NCBI GenBank assembly: GCA_022573095.1
Contig: JACZUR010000025.1
Span: forward strand, 1 to 14,918
Direction of reading: 5' to 3'
Length of the DNA: 14,918 bases
DNA from: Gemmatimonadota bacterium
GTDB taxonomy: Bacteria; Gemmatimonadota; Gemmatimonadetes; Gemmatimonadales; GWC2-71-9
Shown: positions 7,318-14,679 of the stretch, one piece after another
Layout of the letters: each line of letters opens with the position of its first letter
How positions within the stretch are numbered: the stretch's first letter is position 1
Program-made: the position numbers and the translations under genes
The notes under the pieces: model-generated
Told to the model about the DNA's origin: nothing
Databases searched by the model: none
What the model saw: the letters and a program-made list of their open reading frames with translations, nothing else

Positions 7318-9402
7318 ATGACGGCTACCTCGGATGGAGCGGGAGGATCAGAGAAGCCGGTCTTAGGGCGAGAACTCTCCGACTTTCTTGTCGAGCTCTC
7401 CATCACGATCGAGAAACATGCGATCTATCCACGGGGACATCCGCTTCTCCCGCTGGCGATAGACTCGCTGCTGTCGCGGCTGGATAGATTTCTCCAGGTA
7501 AAGTCGCAGATCTCTATAGGCGTGGCGAACGATCAACTCATCATTGAAGGTGTTGCGACGGATCCAGGGAACCAGCTCCTTGCTGAACTAGCCGGAAGGC
7601 TGCATCGGCATAACCTGGGCGCCATGACGTTCGAGAAAGGTATTACAGCGGATGAGATGAGTGAGTGTCTGTTACTTCTCGCCGAGGAAGCCGACAGAAG
7701 CGAGGTGCCGCTCGGACTGGGTCCCGAGGAAGTGCTTTCTTCATGGCCTCACATGCGCCTCTACTCCCTCAAGTTCGATCAGTTGGAGTTAGTCCTCAGC
7801 GGCACTGATTCTGAAAGTAAGGAAGTGACCGAAGTGCAGAGGCGGGCTGCGGCCCTATGGCTTGGCCTGGCCCGGGCAGCGATGGCGCGTGAGAAATCGG
7901 AAGATGTCAGAGCTGCACTCGAGGAAGAGGAGGACACCGATCCCGCTGTAGTAGCCGAGGCGATTAACGCCAATAGGGGAACTGTAGCCTACGATCAGGT
8001 GGTTGTGGGTTACCTGCTGCAAATAGCCTCCGAACTCCACGGGTCCCCCAAGGACGAATCTGTCATGCTTCGCAAGCGAATGTCCAAGCTTGTAGCTGGA
8101 TTATCGGAGCAGACGTTGCAGCATCTGATGGAGATGGGCGGGAACGGCGGCCAAAGGAGCCAGTTCCTGCTGAATGCAGCGGAAGGGATGACGGCCGATG
8201 CGGTCATCGAGCTGGTCGAAGCTGCGGGTAAAGAGGAGACGAGGGGAATTTCCGCGTCTATGTTGCGAATGTTGCGAAAGCTCGCATACCATGCTGAGAA
8301 CGATCTCGGTGAGCGAAGGACAGAATCGGATAAGAATCTCCGGGATCAGATAAAGGGGCTGGTGTCGAATTGGACGCTTACCGACCCCAACCCGGAAGGG
8401 TATTCATCTGCCATGAAAGAGATGGCGGAATCCAGGCGTTCGTTCGCCGTAGCGCCGGAACAGGTGTTCCAACCCGAATCGAAGCGAACCTTCCAGATGG
8501 CCCTCGAGTTGAATACCTGCGGCGCTGGGGTAGTGAGGGCACTTAAAACTCTATTGGATGAAGGCGACTTGCGTTGGGTGGTGGAGACTTTGGGCGAGAC
8601 TGATGACTCGGTAGTTAAGGCGATGACCTGGGGTGAGATTAGGCACGCCGGGGTTCTAAGACGTATGCTGGAGGCCGATCCGCTCGACGTAGAGGTGGTT
8701 GATCTAGTGCTTCCCGAGCTGGGTATGGATGCCGCTGAGCCGATGATTTCAGTACTTGTAGAATCGGAATCGCGACAGACGCGTAGAGTCCTGTTCGACC
8801 GAGTCGTTAGGCTCGGATCTAGCGTAGGTCCTCTGGTGCTCAAGTATCTCGACGATAAACGCTGGTACGTGCAGCGCAACATGTTGACGATCATCAGTCA
8901 GCTGCCAAAAGTGCCCGAGGAGTTTGATGCCACACCGTTCATGCAGAATCAGGATCCGCGAGTGCGCCGCGAGGCCTTCCTACTCCTTTTCGACCATCCG
9001 GAGCTCCGCATCAAAGCCATCACCAAGGCGGTTGCGGATACCGACCTGACGATCGTGAACTTCGGCTTGACTGCGGCGCTGGGAGATTGTCCGGAAATAG
9101 CGGTCCCTCTGGTAATTTCGCGGGCTGTTGAATCGCAGGATCAGACGACGAGGTTGGCGGCGATAAAGGTTTTGGGTGTGGCAGGTAGCGCCAAGGCGAT
9201 GAATGTGCTGCTAGCTATGGTGGCACATAAGAAAACCCTTTTTCGAACAAAGCGGCCCCCAAAGACTCCCGAGTATCTGGCCGCTCTGGAGGCGTTGGCT
9301 GCCTACTCTACGGATGCAAAGGTAAGAAAGGTATTCGTCGCCCTGTTAGGGTTAAAAGATTCCGACATTGCGGCGCTGGCAAGATCTGGCGCGGAGAGGT
9401 AG
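7318..9402 (+). CDS. Large HEAT-like repeat protein with HD-GYP-partner N-terminal domain
   Basis: The protein has 694 residues with no signal peptide or membrane segment, so it is probably cytoplasmic. Residues of about 20-125 form a domain with the signature IYPRGHPLLPLAID, then GVANDQLIIEGV, then LAGRLHRHNLGAMTFEKGIT. The same pattern begins the next gene. The middle is helical and acidic (an EEEEDTDP stretch). The C-terminal third has HEAT-like helical pairs (WYVQRNMLTIISQLPKVP, DPRVRREAFLLLFDHPE, QTTRLAAIKVLGVAGSAKA, EYLAALEALAAYSTDAKV), a scaffold for protein binding. There is no visible catalytic motif. It ends 10 bases before the start of the HD-GYP gene, so the two are almost certainly cotranscribed. 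The start at 7318 lacks a good Shine-Dalgarno and is the least certain part. Confidence 0.85.
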   Translation: MTATSDGAGGSEKPVLGRELSDFLVELSITIEKHAIYPRGHPLLPLAIDSLLSRLDRFLQVKSQISIGVANDQLIIEGVATDPGNQLLAELAGRLHRHNLGAMTFEKGITADEMSECLLLLAEEADRSEVPLGLGPEEVLSSWPHMRLYSLKFDQLELVLSGTDSESKEVTEVQRRAAALWLGLARAAMAREKSEDVRAALEEEEDTDPAVVAEAINANRGTVAYDQVVVGYLLQIASELHGSPKDESVMLRKRMSKLVAGLSEQTLQHLMEMGGNGGQRSQFLLNAAEGMTADAVIELVEAAGKEETRGISASMLRMLRKLAYHAENDLGERRTESDKNLRDQIKGLVSNWTLTDPNPEGYSSAMKEMAESRRSFAVAPEQVFQPESKRTFQMALELNTCGAGVVRALKTLLDEGDLRWVVETLGETDDSVVKAMTWGEIRHAGVLRRMLEADPLDVEVVDLVLPELGMDAAEPMISVLVESESRQTRRVLFDRVVRLGSSVGPLVLKYLDDKRWYVQRNMLTIISQLPKVPEEFDATPFMQNQDPRVRREAFLLLFDHPELRIKAITKAVADTDLTIVNFGLTAALGDCPEIAVPLVISRAVESQDQTTRLAAIKVLGVAGSAKAMNVLLAMVAHKKTLFRTKRPPKTPEYLAALEALAAYSTDAKVRKVFVALLGLKDSDIAALARSGAER

Positions 9403-9412
9403 CGACACGCGA

Positions 9413-10576
9413 ATGTCGACTCAGAGCGAATTCTTGAATGCGTTTGCGCAAGGGCTTTCGGCTCTAGCGTTGTATCCGGAAGGGCACGTTTCACGAATAC
9501 GCACACTCGACCTCGTATTCGACAAAGCCAAGAGGCTGCTCGAGGAGGACACGGCACCTTGCTTCTCGTTTATCGGCGACGATGTCGTGTACGGCAATAT
9601 TCCATTGAGAGAGATGCGAGGTTGGGAATGGAGTCATAAGCTCGCTGGCATCGGCGTTCAGCGATTGGAATTTGACCAGACCCTCACTCAGCCCGAACTC
9701 GATGGAGTGCTCGACGAGATCGGCGGGCGATTCGCTCACCGATCTGTATCCTCCGCGGAGGCTCGACAGACGCAGCGGCGGAGTATGCAGTACGGTGAGA
9801 TAGGTATGAAAGGAGAAGAGTTGGACGTTGAGATCAGTTCTGCGACGCTTTCTTTCAATTTGAACGAAGAGTCGGAGGCGGTGAAGTGGATGCACGAGGA
9901 AATAGAAGTGGGTCAAAAGCTCCCGCTGATCGAAGCGGAAGCAGTTGTGCGTTCGCTTTCGGTCGCAATGCACGGTGATCAGCAGGTCATGGTGCCGCTT
10001 CTCAAGCTCAAAGAGTATGACGAATATACCGTAACGCATTGCCTCAACGTGTCTGTCCTTGCGATGGCGTTAACGGAGTGGATTGGTCTCGGGGACCGGG
10101 ATGTGCGTGCCTTCGGGGTCGCAGGGCTGCTGCATGATCTCGGCAAGACAAAAATACCCAAGGAAATTCTGCACAAGTCCGGGAAGCTCCACGAAAACGA
10201 ACGCGAGGTAATGAACCGACATCCCGCGGACGGGGCCCGCATAATACTCGAGTCGCATGACAATCTCGATCTGGCCGCGGTGGTGGCTTACGAGCACCAT
10301 ATCATGATCGATGGTGGAGGGTACCCCCAATTCAGCTATGCTCGTGACTGCCATCAGGGTTCCAAGCTTGTTCATGTGTGTGATGTCTACGATGCGCTGC
10401 GTACCAAAAGGCCCTACCGAGATGCTTGGGCGTCGGAGAAAGTCTTGAATTATCTCGAGGAGAGAGCTGGAACCGAGTTCGACAACGAAATCGCGAATAA
10501 ATTCGTACGGATGATGAAAGTATGGGAGCCGCAGATTGCGCGGGTCAGCGCGGACGAAGCGGTACCTTCCGCCTAG
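9413..10576 (+). CDS. HD-GYP-type phosphodiesterase-like protein
   Basis: I chose the ATG at 9413 (387 residues; GGAGAGG at 9393-9399) over the in-frame start at 9368 inside the upstream gene. The N-terminal 115 residues or so repeat the domain of the HEAT-like neighbour (LYPEGHVSRIRTLD, GDDVVYGNIP, LAGIGVQRLEFDQTLT). The C-terminal half is an HD-GYP domain: H209 (THCLNV), H241-D242 (LLHDLGK), H270 (NRHPADG), H295-H296 with D300-GGGYP, and D324 (CDVYDALRTKRPYR). The family hydrolyses cyclic di-GMP or related cyclic dinucleotides. The usual Glu of HHExxDGxGYP is Ile here, so activity cannot be assumed. There is no receiver domain or membrane segment, so the input signal may come through the shared N-terminal domain. 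Its stop overlaps the stop of the opposing gene. Confidence 0.92.
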   Translation: MSTQSEFLNAFAQGLSALALYPEGHVSRIRTLDLVFDKAKRLLEEDTAPCFSFIGDDVVYGNIPLREMRGWEWSHKLAGIGVQRLEFDQTLTQPELDGVLDEIGGRFAHRSVSSAEARQTQRRSMQYGEIGMKGEELDVEISSATLSFNLNEESEAVKWMHEEIEVGQKLPLIEAEAVVRSLSVAMHGDQQVMVPLLKLKEYDEYTVTHCLNVSVLAMALTEWIGLGDRDVRAFGVAGLLHDLGKTKIPKEILHKSGKLHENEREVMNRHPADGARIILESHDNLDLAAVVAYEHHIMIDGGGYPQFSYARDCHQGSKLVHVCDVYDALRTKRPYRDAWASEKVLNYLEERAGTEFDNEIANKFVRMMKVWEPQIARVSADEAVPSA

Positions 10577-11385
10577 GCCGTCTGCCCCAACTTTAACTGA
10601 ACGTTTTCAGGGCCGATCTGGTAAGGACCGCACGCAGCGTCCTGAGCCAACGCATCTAGCTGCCCTACATATCCGCTAGCCTGCAGCGCGCGACGCGCAT
10701 CCCGGAGTGCCAGTTCAGGGTCGTTGCAGCGGTCGCTCAGGTGTGCAAGCAAAACTCGTTTTAGGCCGGGCTGAACGATCTCATCGAGCAATCGGGCCGT
10801 TGCCCGATTCGAGAGATGTCCCGCCGAACCTGCTATGCGTTGTTGTACCGCAGGCGGGTATTCGCCACTCCGGAGCAGTTCCTCATCATGGTTGGATTCG
10901 ATGACGAGGCATGCTGCATTCTTTAGAAGGAATCGAAGTGAGCTGGTAGGCCGGCCAAGATCGTACGCGAAACCAACGGACTGGCCCTGCTCCGGTCCCT
11001 CGACCAAGAAAGCCATTGGCTCAGCCGCATCGTGACTCGTAGGACATCCCGTGACAGAGAAGGGGCCCGCTCCAAGGGGTGAATGCGGTGAAACTGTTCG
11101 CGTTCTTATATCTCCGAGCCTGTCCCGCAACCGGTCAAGGGTGCCCTTGGAAGCTATCACTTCACACCGGAACCGGCGGGCCAGTGAATCGACGGCTCGG
11201 GAATGATCTCCGTGCTCATGTGTCACCGCTACCGCGACGACGTGCCCCAACTGGTGTCCGGAGTCACGGAGTCTCTTCTGTACGGTTCGTGGACCGAAGC
11301 CGGCGTCGACTAATATGGTCTGGCCTGCAGTCGTAATCGCGAAGCAGTTACCCTTGCTTCCGGAGCCCACGCTCGACAGGATCAA
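10573..11385 (-). CDS. MBL-fold hydrolase of the WalJ/YycJ type
   Basis: The protein has 270 residues and a metallo-beta-lactamase fold with all metal motifs: H56, H58, D60 and H61 (THEHGDH), H118 (TSHDA), D141 (YDLG) and H214 (LLAHLS). The start ILSSVGSGSKGNC, the IESNHDEELL stretch and GHLSN near residue 189 mark the YycJ/WalJ branch. That branch is linked in Firmicutes to cell-wall homeostasis or DNA repair, and its substrate is unsettled. The start is a TTG (11385), because a stop lies in frame just upstream at 11398-11400. This TTG overlaps the TGA of the preceding gene, so translation is probably coupled. It is the last gene of the minus-strand run. Confidence 0.9.
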   Translation of the reverse strand: MILSSVGSGSKGNCFAITTAGQTILVDAGFGPRTVQKRLRDSGHQLGHVVAVAVTHEHGDHSRAVDSLARRFRCEVIASKGTLDRLRDRLGDIRTRTVSPHSPLGAGPFSVTGCPTSHDAAEPMAFLVEGPEQGQSVGFAYDLGRPTSSLRFLLKNAACLVIESNHDEELLRSGEYPPAVQQRIAGSAGHLSNRATARLLDEIVQPGLKRVLLAHLSDRCNDPELALRDARRALQASGYVGQLDALAQDAACGPYQIGPENVQLKLGQTA

Positions 11386-12545
11386 GCGTCTGTTGCCCTA
11401 TGATAGATGTCGGTCAAAAAATCGCGCACTTGAGGCGTGAAGGTGACGTTCCGTCGAGGCATGACACGCTCTGCTGTTCTAAGGAATCCCTCGAGATTCA
11501 TCAGTTCACTGCCACTCCAAGCGAACGGGCGTACATACTTGGGGGCAGTTCCTTCGGAAAGCACGTTTGCTCCGGCGCCCACTAGCGCGCCCGTTGGCAT
11601 TAGCGTGCCTATAGCGGTCTTGGCATGATCTCCGAATATCGTGCCGAGGAACTGACGCCCAGTGTCCACCGGTCGCCCCGGCACATCTTGTTTCACTTCT
11701 CCGTATGTATTCTTCAGGTTAGAGGTTGTAGTGCCCGCTCCAAGGTTGACCCAGCGGCCGACAACTGAATGCCCTATGAACCCTTCGTGCCCTTTGTTAG
11801 CATACCCCAGGAAGACGGATGATGAGATTTCTCCACGCACGTGGCATCGGGGGCCGAAAGAAGAATTGCGAATTTCGCCCCCGAGTACTTCAGTGCCCGG
11901 ACCGATATAGAGGGGTCCCTCGAGCCTAGTACCGGCCTTTACGTATGCGTGTTGCTCGATGACGATAACCCCGTTGCGCGAATCGAATGTCACGCCTGGT
12001 TCTATTACAGCGCCCATTGAGACGATATTCGCGGGTTCGCCTATTATGATGCTGCCATCGGGCAGCGAATCGCCACGCTCGTGTACGAAATCGATGACAT
12101 CGGCGGCCAGAAGGTGCTCAAGCGCGGTTACGATATCGTACGAGCCACGAAGCGAGACGCCTTCGATCTCGAGTTCGGGCCAGTCGGTTGTCGATCCGTC
12201 CCATTGGCCGTCCGCAACCCACCAACCGACGGTGTCGCCGTCGTTCACCAGGCGAGCTGAACCAGCGGGAAAATCTGGTGCAGCACCTGAGGGCGCAAAG
12301 TCGGATCTACCCACTAAGGCGGGTGCCGCTACGGCTTCCTGGCGAAGTACCGGCGGAGTGGAGTCTTCGGCAAACAAATTGAGATGTTCCGGCGCGAACA
12401 CACCACGAGTCCTGGAGTCGACGATGGCTTCCCAGCGCTCCCGAATCAGCCAGGCTCCTGCGCGTAACTCGCAAATTGGGCGGCTGTCTCCGTAGGGAAA
12501 CCACGGGTCCACGTCCACCGGCTCGAGCAGGTATAGATCGGTCAT
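11382..12545 (-). CDS. GlmU-like sugar nucleotidyltransferase/acyltransferase family protein
   Basis: The protein has 387 residues. The N-terminal 150 resemble the alternative GlmU family (TIGR03991-like): RPICELRAGAWLIRERWE at about residues 22-39. From about 165 to 335 it is a left-handed beta-helix of hexapeptide repeats (VIEPGVTFDS, YVKAGTRLEGPLYIGPGTEV, SSFGPRCHVRGEI) with the GlmU-like block HSVVGRWVNLGAGTTTSNLK. The family is thought to make UDP-N-acetylglucosamine or a similar nucleotide sugar for cell wall or lipopolysaccharide. The N-terminal part lacks the classical GGxGTRM nucleotidyltransferase loop, so the uridylyl step is uncertain. It starts in a 4-base ATGA overlap with the ManC-like gene and ends overlapping the WalJ-like start. 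Whether it replaces canonical GlmU depends on the rest of the genome. Confidence 0.85.
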   Translation of the reverse strand: MTDLYLLEPVDVDPWFPYGDSRPICELRAGAWLIRERWEAIVDSRTRGVFAPEHLNLFAEDSTPPVLRQEAVAAPALVGRSDFAPSGAAPDFPAGSARLVNDGDTVGWWVADGQWDGSTTDWPELEIEGVSLRGSYDIVTALEHLLAADVIDFVHERGDSLPDGSIIIGEPANIVSMGAVIEPGVTFDSRNGVIVIEQHAYVKAGTRLEGPLYIGPGTEVLGGEIRNSSFGPRCHVRGEISSSVFLGYANKGHEGFIGHSVVGRWVNLGAGTTTSNLKNTYGEVKQDVPGRPVDTGRQFLGTIFGDHAKTAIGTLMPTGALVGAGANVLSEGTAPKYVRPFAWSGSELMNLEGFLRTAERVMPRRNVTFTPQVRDFLTDIYHRATDA

Positions 12546-13579
12546 GGCGTGGGTTCGCGAATTTCGAGAGGTAGCTTGTCGAGCATTTCTTTCAGGGTGG
12601 CGGCCCTTTCCCGCGTCGTGACAAGCGTGACACCATTGGCGCGCACGACTATCAGGTCGTCAACGCCGTACATAACTATCGGTCCCTGGTCGGACCAGCC
12701 AACACAATCTGACGCATCTATACCCAAAACATTTCCCACCGTCACGTTGCCCTGTTCATCCAAGGTGCGAATGCGACGAAGAGCCGCCCAATTTCCCACG
12801 TCATCCCAAGAGAAGCTGCCCCTGACAACGGCAACCCTAGAACTGCGCTCGTAATGCGAATGATCGACGGCGACCGGAGTGACAGATTTAAAGAACGCGC
12901 CGACCTCGCCATTATCCAGGAGGTGGAAATGGGGCGCGATTTCAGGCGCGTGCTCCAGTGCTTCGGCGAAGAATCTGGTCGCGGTCCAGCTGAAAAGGCC
13001 GCTGTTCCAGAGAGCGCCCTTGGATCTCAGCTCCTCCGCTAGTGTCCGTTCCGGTTTTTCTATGAATCGACGCACCGCTGCAACGCCCGCGGCAATCTCG
13101 TCTCCCAACTCTATGTACCCGTATCCAACCTCGGCTCGAGTCGGTTCGATACCTACCGTTACGAGAACATCGTGTTCTTCAGCAGCGTCCATAGCCATAG
13201 ACGCAGTCTCTCGGAACTTTTTATCGTCGCCTACGACCCAGTCGGCGTGAAGGGAGATGATCGTTGCCTGCTCATCACGCTCTTGTGCAACGTGGGTTGC
13301 CCAGGCTAATGCCGGCGCTGTAGATGCGGCCTGTGGTTCCGCCAAGATGTTTCCCGACGGTAGATTAGGGAGAAGATCCCTGGTTGCGGCTGCTAGGTGC
13401 GCTCCAGTGACAATCAAAATTCGATCGGGATCGACCAAACCGGCGAGGCGCTGATTCGTAGCTTCGAGCAGTGGCGTGTCGCCGACGAGGGGTAAGAACT
13501 GCTTTGGTACCGAGCGAGTGGACAGCGGCCAGAAGCGGGTTCCGGATCCGCCCGCGAGAATCACAGCCCATCGGCTCAT
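12542..13579 (-). CDS. manC: Mannose-1-phosphate guanylyltransferase (ManC-like, single domain)
   Basis: The protein has 345 residues. The nucleotidyltransferase signature AGGSGTRFWPLS (9-20) and PKQF (25-28) are followed by VGYGYIE (151-157), RFIEKPERTL (171-180), WNSGLFSW (191-198) and SFSWDDVGNW (255-264), all diagnostic of GDP-mannose pyrophosphorylases. It makes GDP-mannose from mannose-1-phosphate and GTP for polysaccharide or glycolipid synthesis. The C-terminal cupin phosphomannose isomerase domain of bifunctional forms is absent. Two usually conserved blocks differ: the family's PSDH-type motif reads LHADW (110-114), and the RNTAPA-type motif reads ASTAPA. A related nucleotide sugar is therefore possible. 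The ATG (13577-13579) lies inside a perfect inverted repeat. Confidence 0.9.
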   Translation of the reverse strand: MSRWAVILAGGSGTRFWPLSTRSVPKQFLPLVGDTPLLEATNQRLAGLVDPDRILIVTGAHLAAATRDLLPNLPSGNILAEPQAASTAPALAWATHVAQERDEQATIISLHADWVVGDDKKFRETASMAMDAAEEHDVLVTVGIEPTRAEVGYGYIELGDEIAAGVAAVRRFIEKPERTLAEELRSKGALWNSGLFSWTATRFFAEALEHAPEIAPHFHLLDNGEVGAFFKSVTPVAVDHSHYERSSRVAVVRGSFSWDDVGNWAALRRIRTLDEQGNVTVGNVLGIDASDCVGWSDQGPIVMYGVDDLIVVRANGVTLVTTRERAATLKEMLDKLPLEIREPTP

Positions 13580-13596
13580 AAAGGCCTTATGAGCCG
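13572..13596. repeat. Perfect inverted repeat over the manC start codon
   Basis: CGGCTCATAA (13572-13581) and TTATGAGCCG (13587-13596) are exact inverted arms of 10 bases around the 5-base centre AGGCC. On the minus strand the second arm of the hairpin contains the ATG of the manC-like gene and the loop lies where a Shine-Dalgarno would be. No other Shine-Dalgarno is evident. It could be an mRNA hairpin masking the start, or a dimeric repressor operator. Confidence 0.75.
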
Positions 13597-13651
13597 CACA
13601 GCGATGTCGTGGGGTTTCCGGCCGATAGACCGCCGGTGTAGAGCACTCGGC

Positions 13652-14005
13652 CTAGAGAAGACCGGCAATCGCCGGCTGGTGGAGCTTGAGTTCGTAGAGG
13701 AGGTCCCCAACGTTCGTGTTAGCATCGACGAAGATGGCAAGCAAAGTCTCCGGGGTAATTCCGAAAACTAACATCATCCCGTTTCCAAACTCGAACGACG
13801 CTCCGACAAACTCTCCCTGGCCGGAAACTTCTCCTACGGAGCCACTAGTTTGGATGATCGACGGGACCAGTGCCGCCAGTCCCTCCGTATCCAGTTGAAC
13901 GCTCGACACAGCGTCGATTGTGAGGCCGTCGCGACCGAGCACGATGACTGCAAGTACTCCTTGGCGCTGGCTCAGTCCCCGAACAACGTCGCGTATTGTC
14001 GGCAT
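13652..14005 (-). CDS. Roadblock/LC7-domain protein
   Basis: I chose the ATG at 14003-14005 (117 residues, MPTIRDVVRGLSQRQGV), which matches how such proteins usually begin. A TTG at 14041 would add 12 residues with no better ribosome site. The body is a Roadblock/LC7 fold: VLAVIVLGRDGLTIDAVS, then DTEGLAALVPSIIQTS, a central strand with FVGASFEFGNGMMLVFGI, and a final helix. Such proteins (MglB-like) bind and regulate small Ras-like GTPases such as MglA in polarity and motility. No GTPase is seen here. It reads in the same direction as manC, 72 bases upstream. A short GC hairpin near its stop (13662-13675) makes cotranscription uncertain. Confidence 0.83.
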   Translation of the reverse strand: MPTIRDVVRGLSQRQGVLAVIVLGRDGLTIDAVSSVQLDTEGLAALVPSIIQTSGSVGEVSGQGEFVGASFEFGNGMMLVFGITPETLLAIFVDANTNVGDLLYELKLHQPAIAGLL

Positions 14006-14049
14006 GCGCGCCAAGGTAGGTATGACCCAGGGCGAAGTCAAGGAACTTC

Positions 14050-14065
14050 AACGGGTTGACCCGTT
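14050..14065. promoter_or_regulatory. Palindrome AACGGGTTGACCCGTT in divergent promoter region
   Basis: This is an exact inverted repeat of two 7-base arms (AACGGGT, ACCCGTT) around TG. It contains a TTGACC (14056-14061) that could act as a -35 for the lipoprotein gene, with a weak TAAGCT 17 bases later (14079-14084). The size and symmetry suit a dimeric repressor operator. The -10 is poor, so the promoter itself is a guess. Confidence 0.5.
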
Positions 14066-14097
14066 TCTAGACCCCAACTAAGCTTCTGCGAAATCCG

Positions 14098-14676
14098 ATG
14101 AAGAGTCTACGTCCGAGTTTATCGTTGCTGCCGTTCGTCCCGGCCGCGCTAGCGAGTGCACTGACCGCGTGCGGAGATCCTTTTGCACTTCCGCCGGCGA
14201 CGAGAGTCAATGTGGTCGACTCGGTCACGATTTTTGCGCTCACCGAAACCGACGTCGGACTGCCGAGCGCTTACGACGTCGTCGCCCAGAGCCGCGCCTT
14301 CGTTGAGCTGGGAGAGCCATTTGATTTTGCCTACGATATTGACGGTGATGGTGGGGCAGTGATTGCCCCGACGGGCGCCCTGGGCCTGGTGCGCTCGCCC
14401 GGCATCCAGGAGGTTGATAGTGTCTCGTTCGACGGCATCACGATTGCGCCGATCGGGGGCTACAACTTGGACAGCGCGCTGACGGTCCGAATCGGAACGG
14501 TGTTCATTGTTAGATCGAGGGCGTCGTCACTTGCATGTACCATTGGCTCTGTGGCCAGATACGGTAAATTTAGAGTTATCGATTTGGATCCTGACCTCCG
14601 CAGCATTAGGCTCGAAACACTGATAGATACAAACTGCGGTTATCGTGGCCTCGAACCGGGCATCCCAACGCAATAA
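14098..14676 (+). CDS. Lipoprotein of unknown function
   Basis: The protein has 192 residues. The N-terminus has basic residues, a hydrophobic stretch and the lipobox LTAC with Cys at residue 25, so it should be lipid-anchored by Lgt and LspA. The next residue after GD is not a strong inner-membrane retention signal, and the location is probably the outer membrane. The mature part reads as beta-rich, with VNVVDSVTIFALTETD, a DIDGDGG stretch that could bind calcium, and two Cys (SLACTIG, DTNCGYRG) that may pair. No family is recognised. It ends 3 bases before serS and is probably cotranscribed with it. Confidence 0.8.
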   Translation: MKSLRPSLSLLPFVPAALASALTACGDPFALPPATRVNVVDSVTIFALTETDVGLPSAYDVVAQSRAFVELGEPFDFAYDIDGDGGAVIAPTGALGLVRSPGIQEVDSVSFDGITIAPIGGYNLDSALTVRIGTVFIVRSRASSLACTIGSVARYGKFRVIDLDPDLRSIRLETLIDTNCGYRGLEPGIPTQ

Positions 14677-14679
14677 AGA

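Noticed and set aside
11959..12495. A 178-codon plus-strand frame over the GlmU-like gene
   Set aside because: It is low-complexity Ser/Pro/Thr-rich, as expected of a shadow of the real minus-strand hexapeptide-repeat gene.
13662..13675. Terminator of the Roadblock gene (CCGGC-GATT-GCCGG on the minus strand)
   Set aside because: The stem is only 5 bp, lies before the stop codon, and its tail TCTTCTC is weak, so I do not list it as a terminator.
13589..13771. A 60-codon plus-strand ORF starting in the inverted repeat
   Set aside because: It runs antisense into the Roadblock gene and has no Shine-Dalgarno. Its ATGAGCCG start only mirrors the repeat arm.
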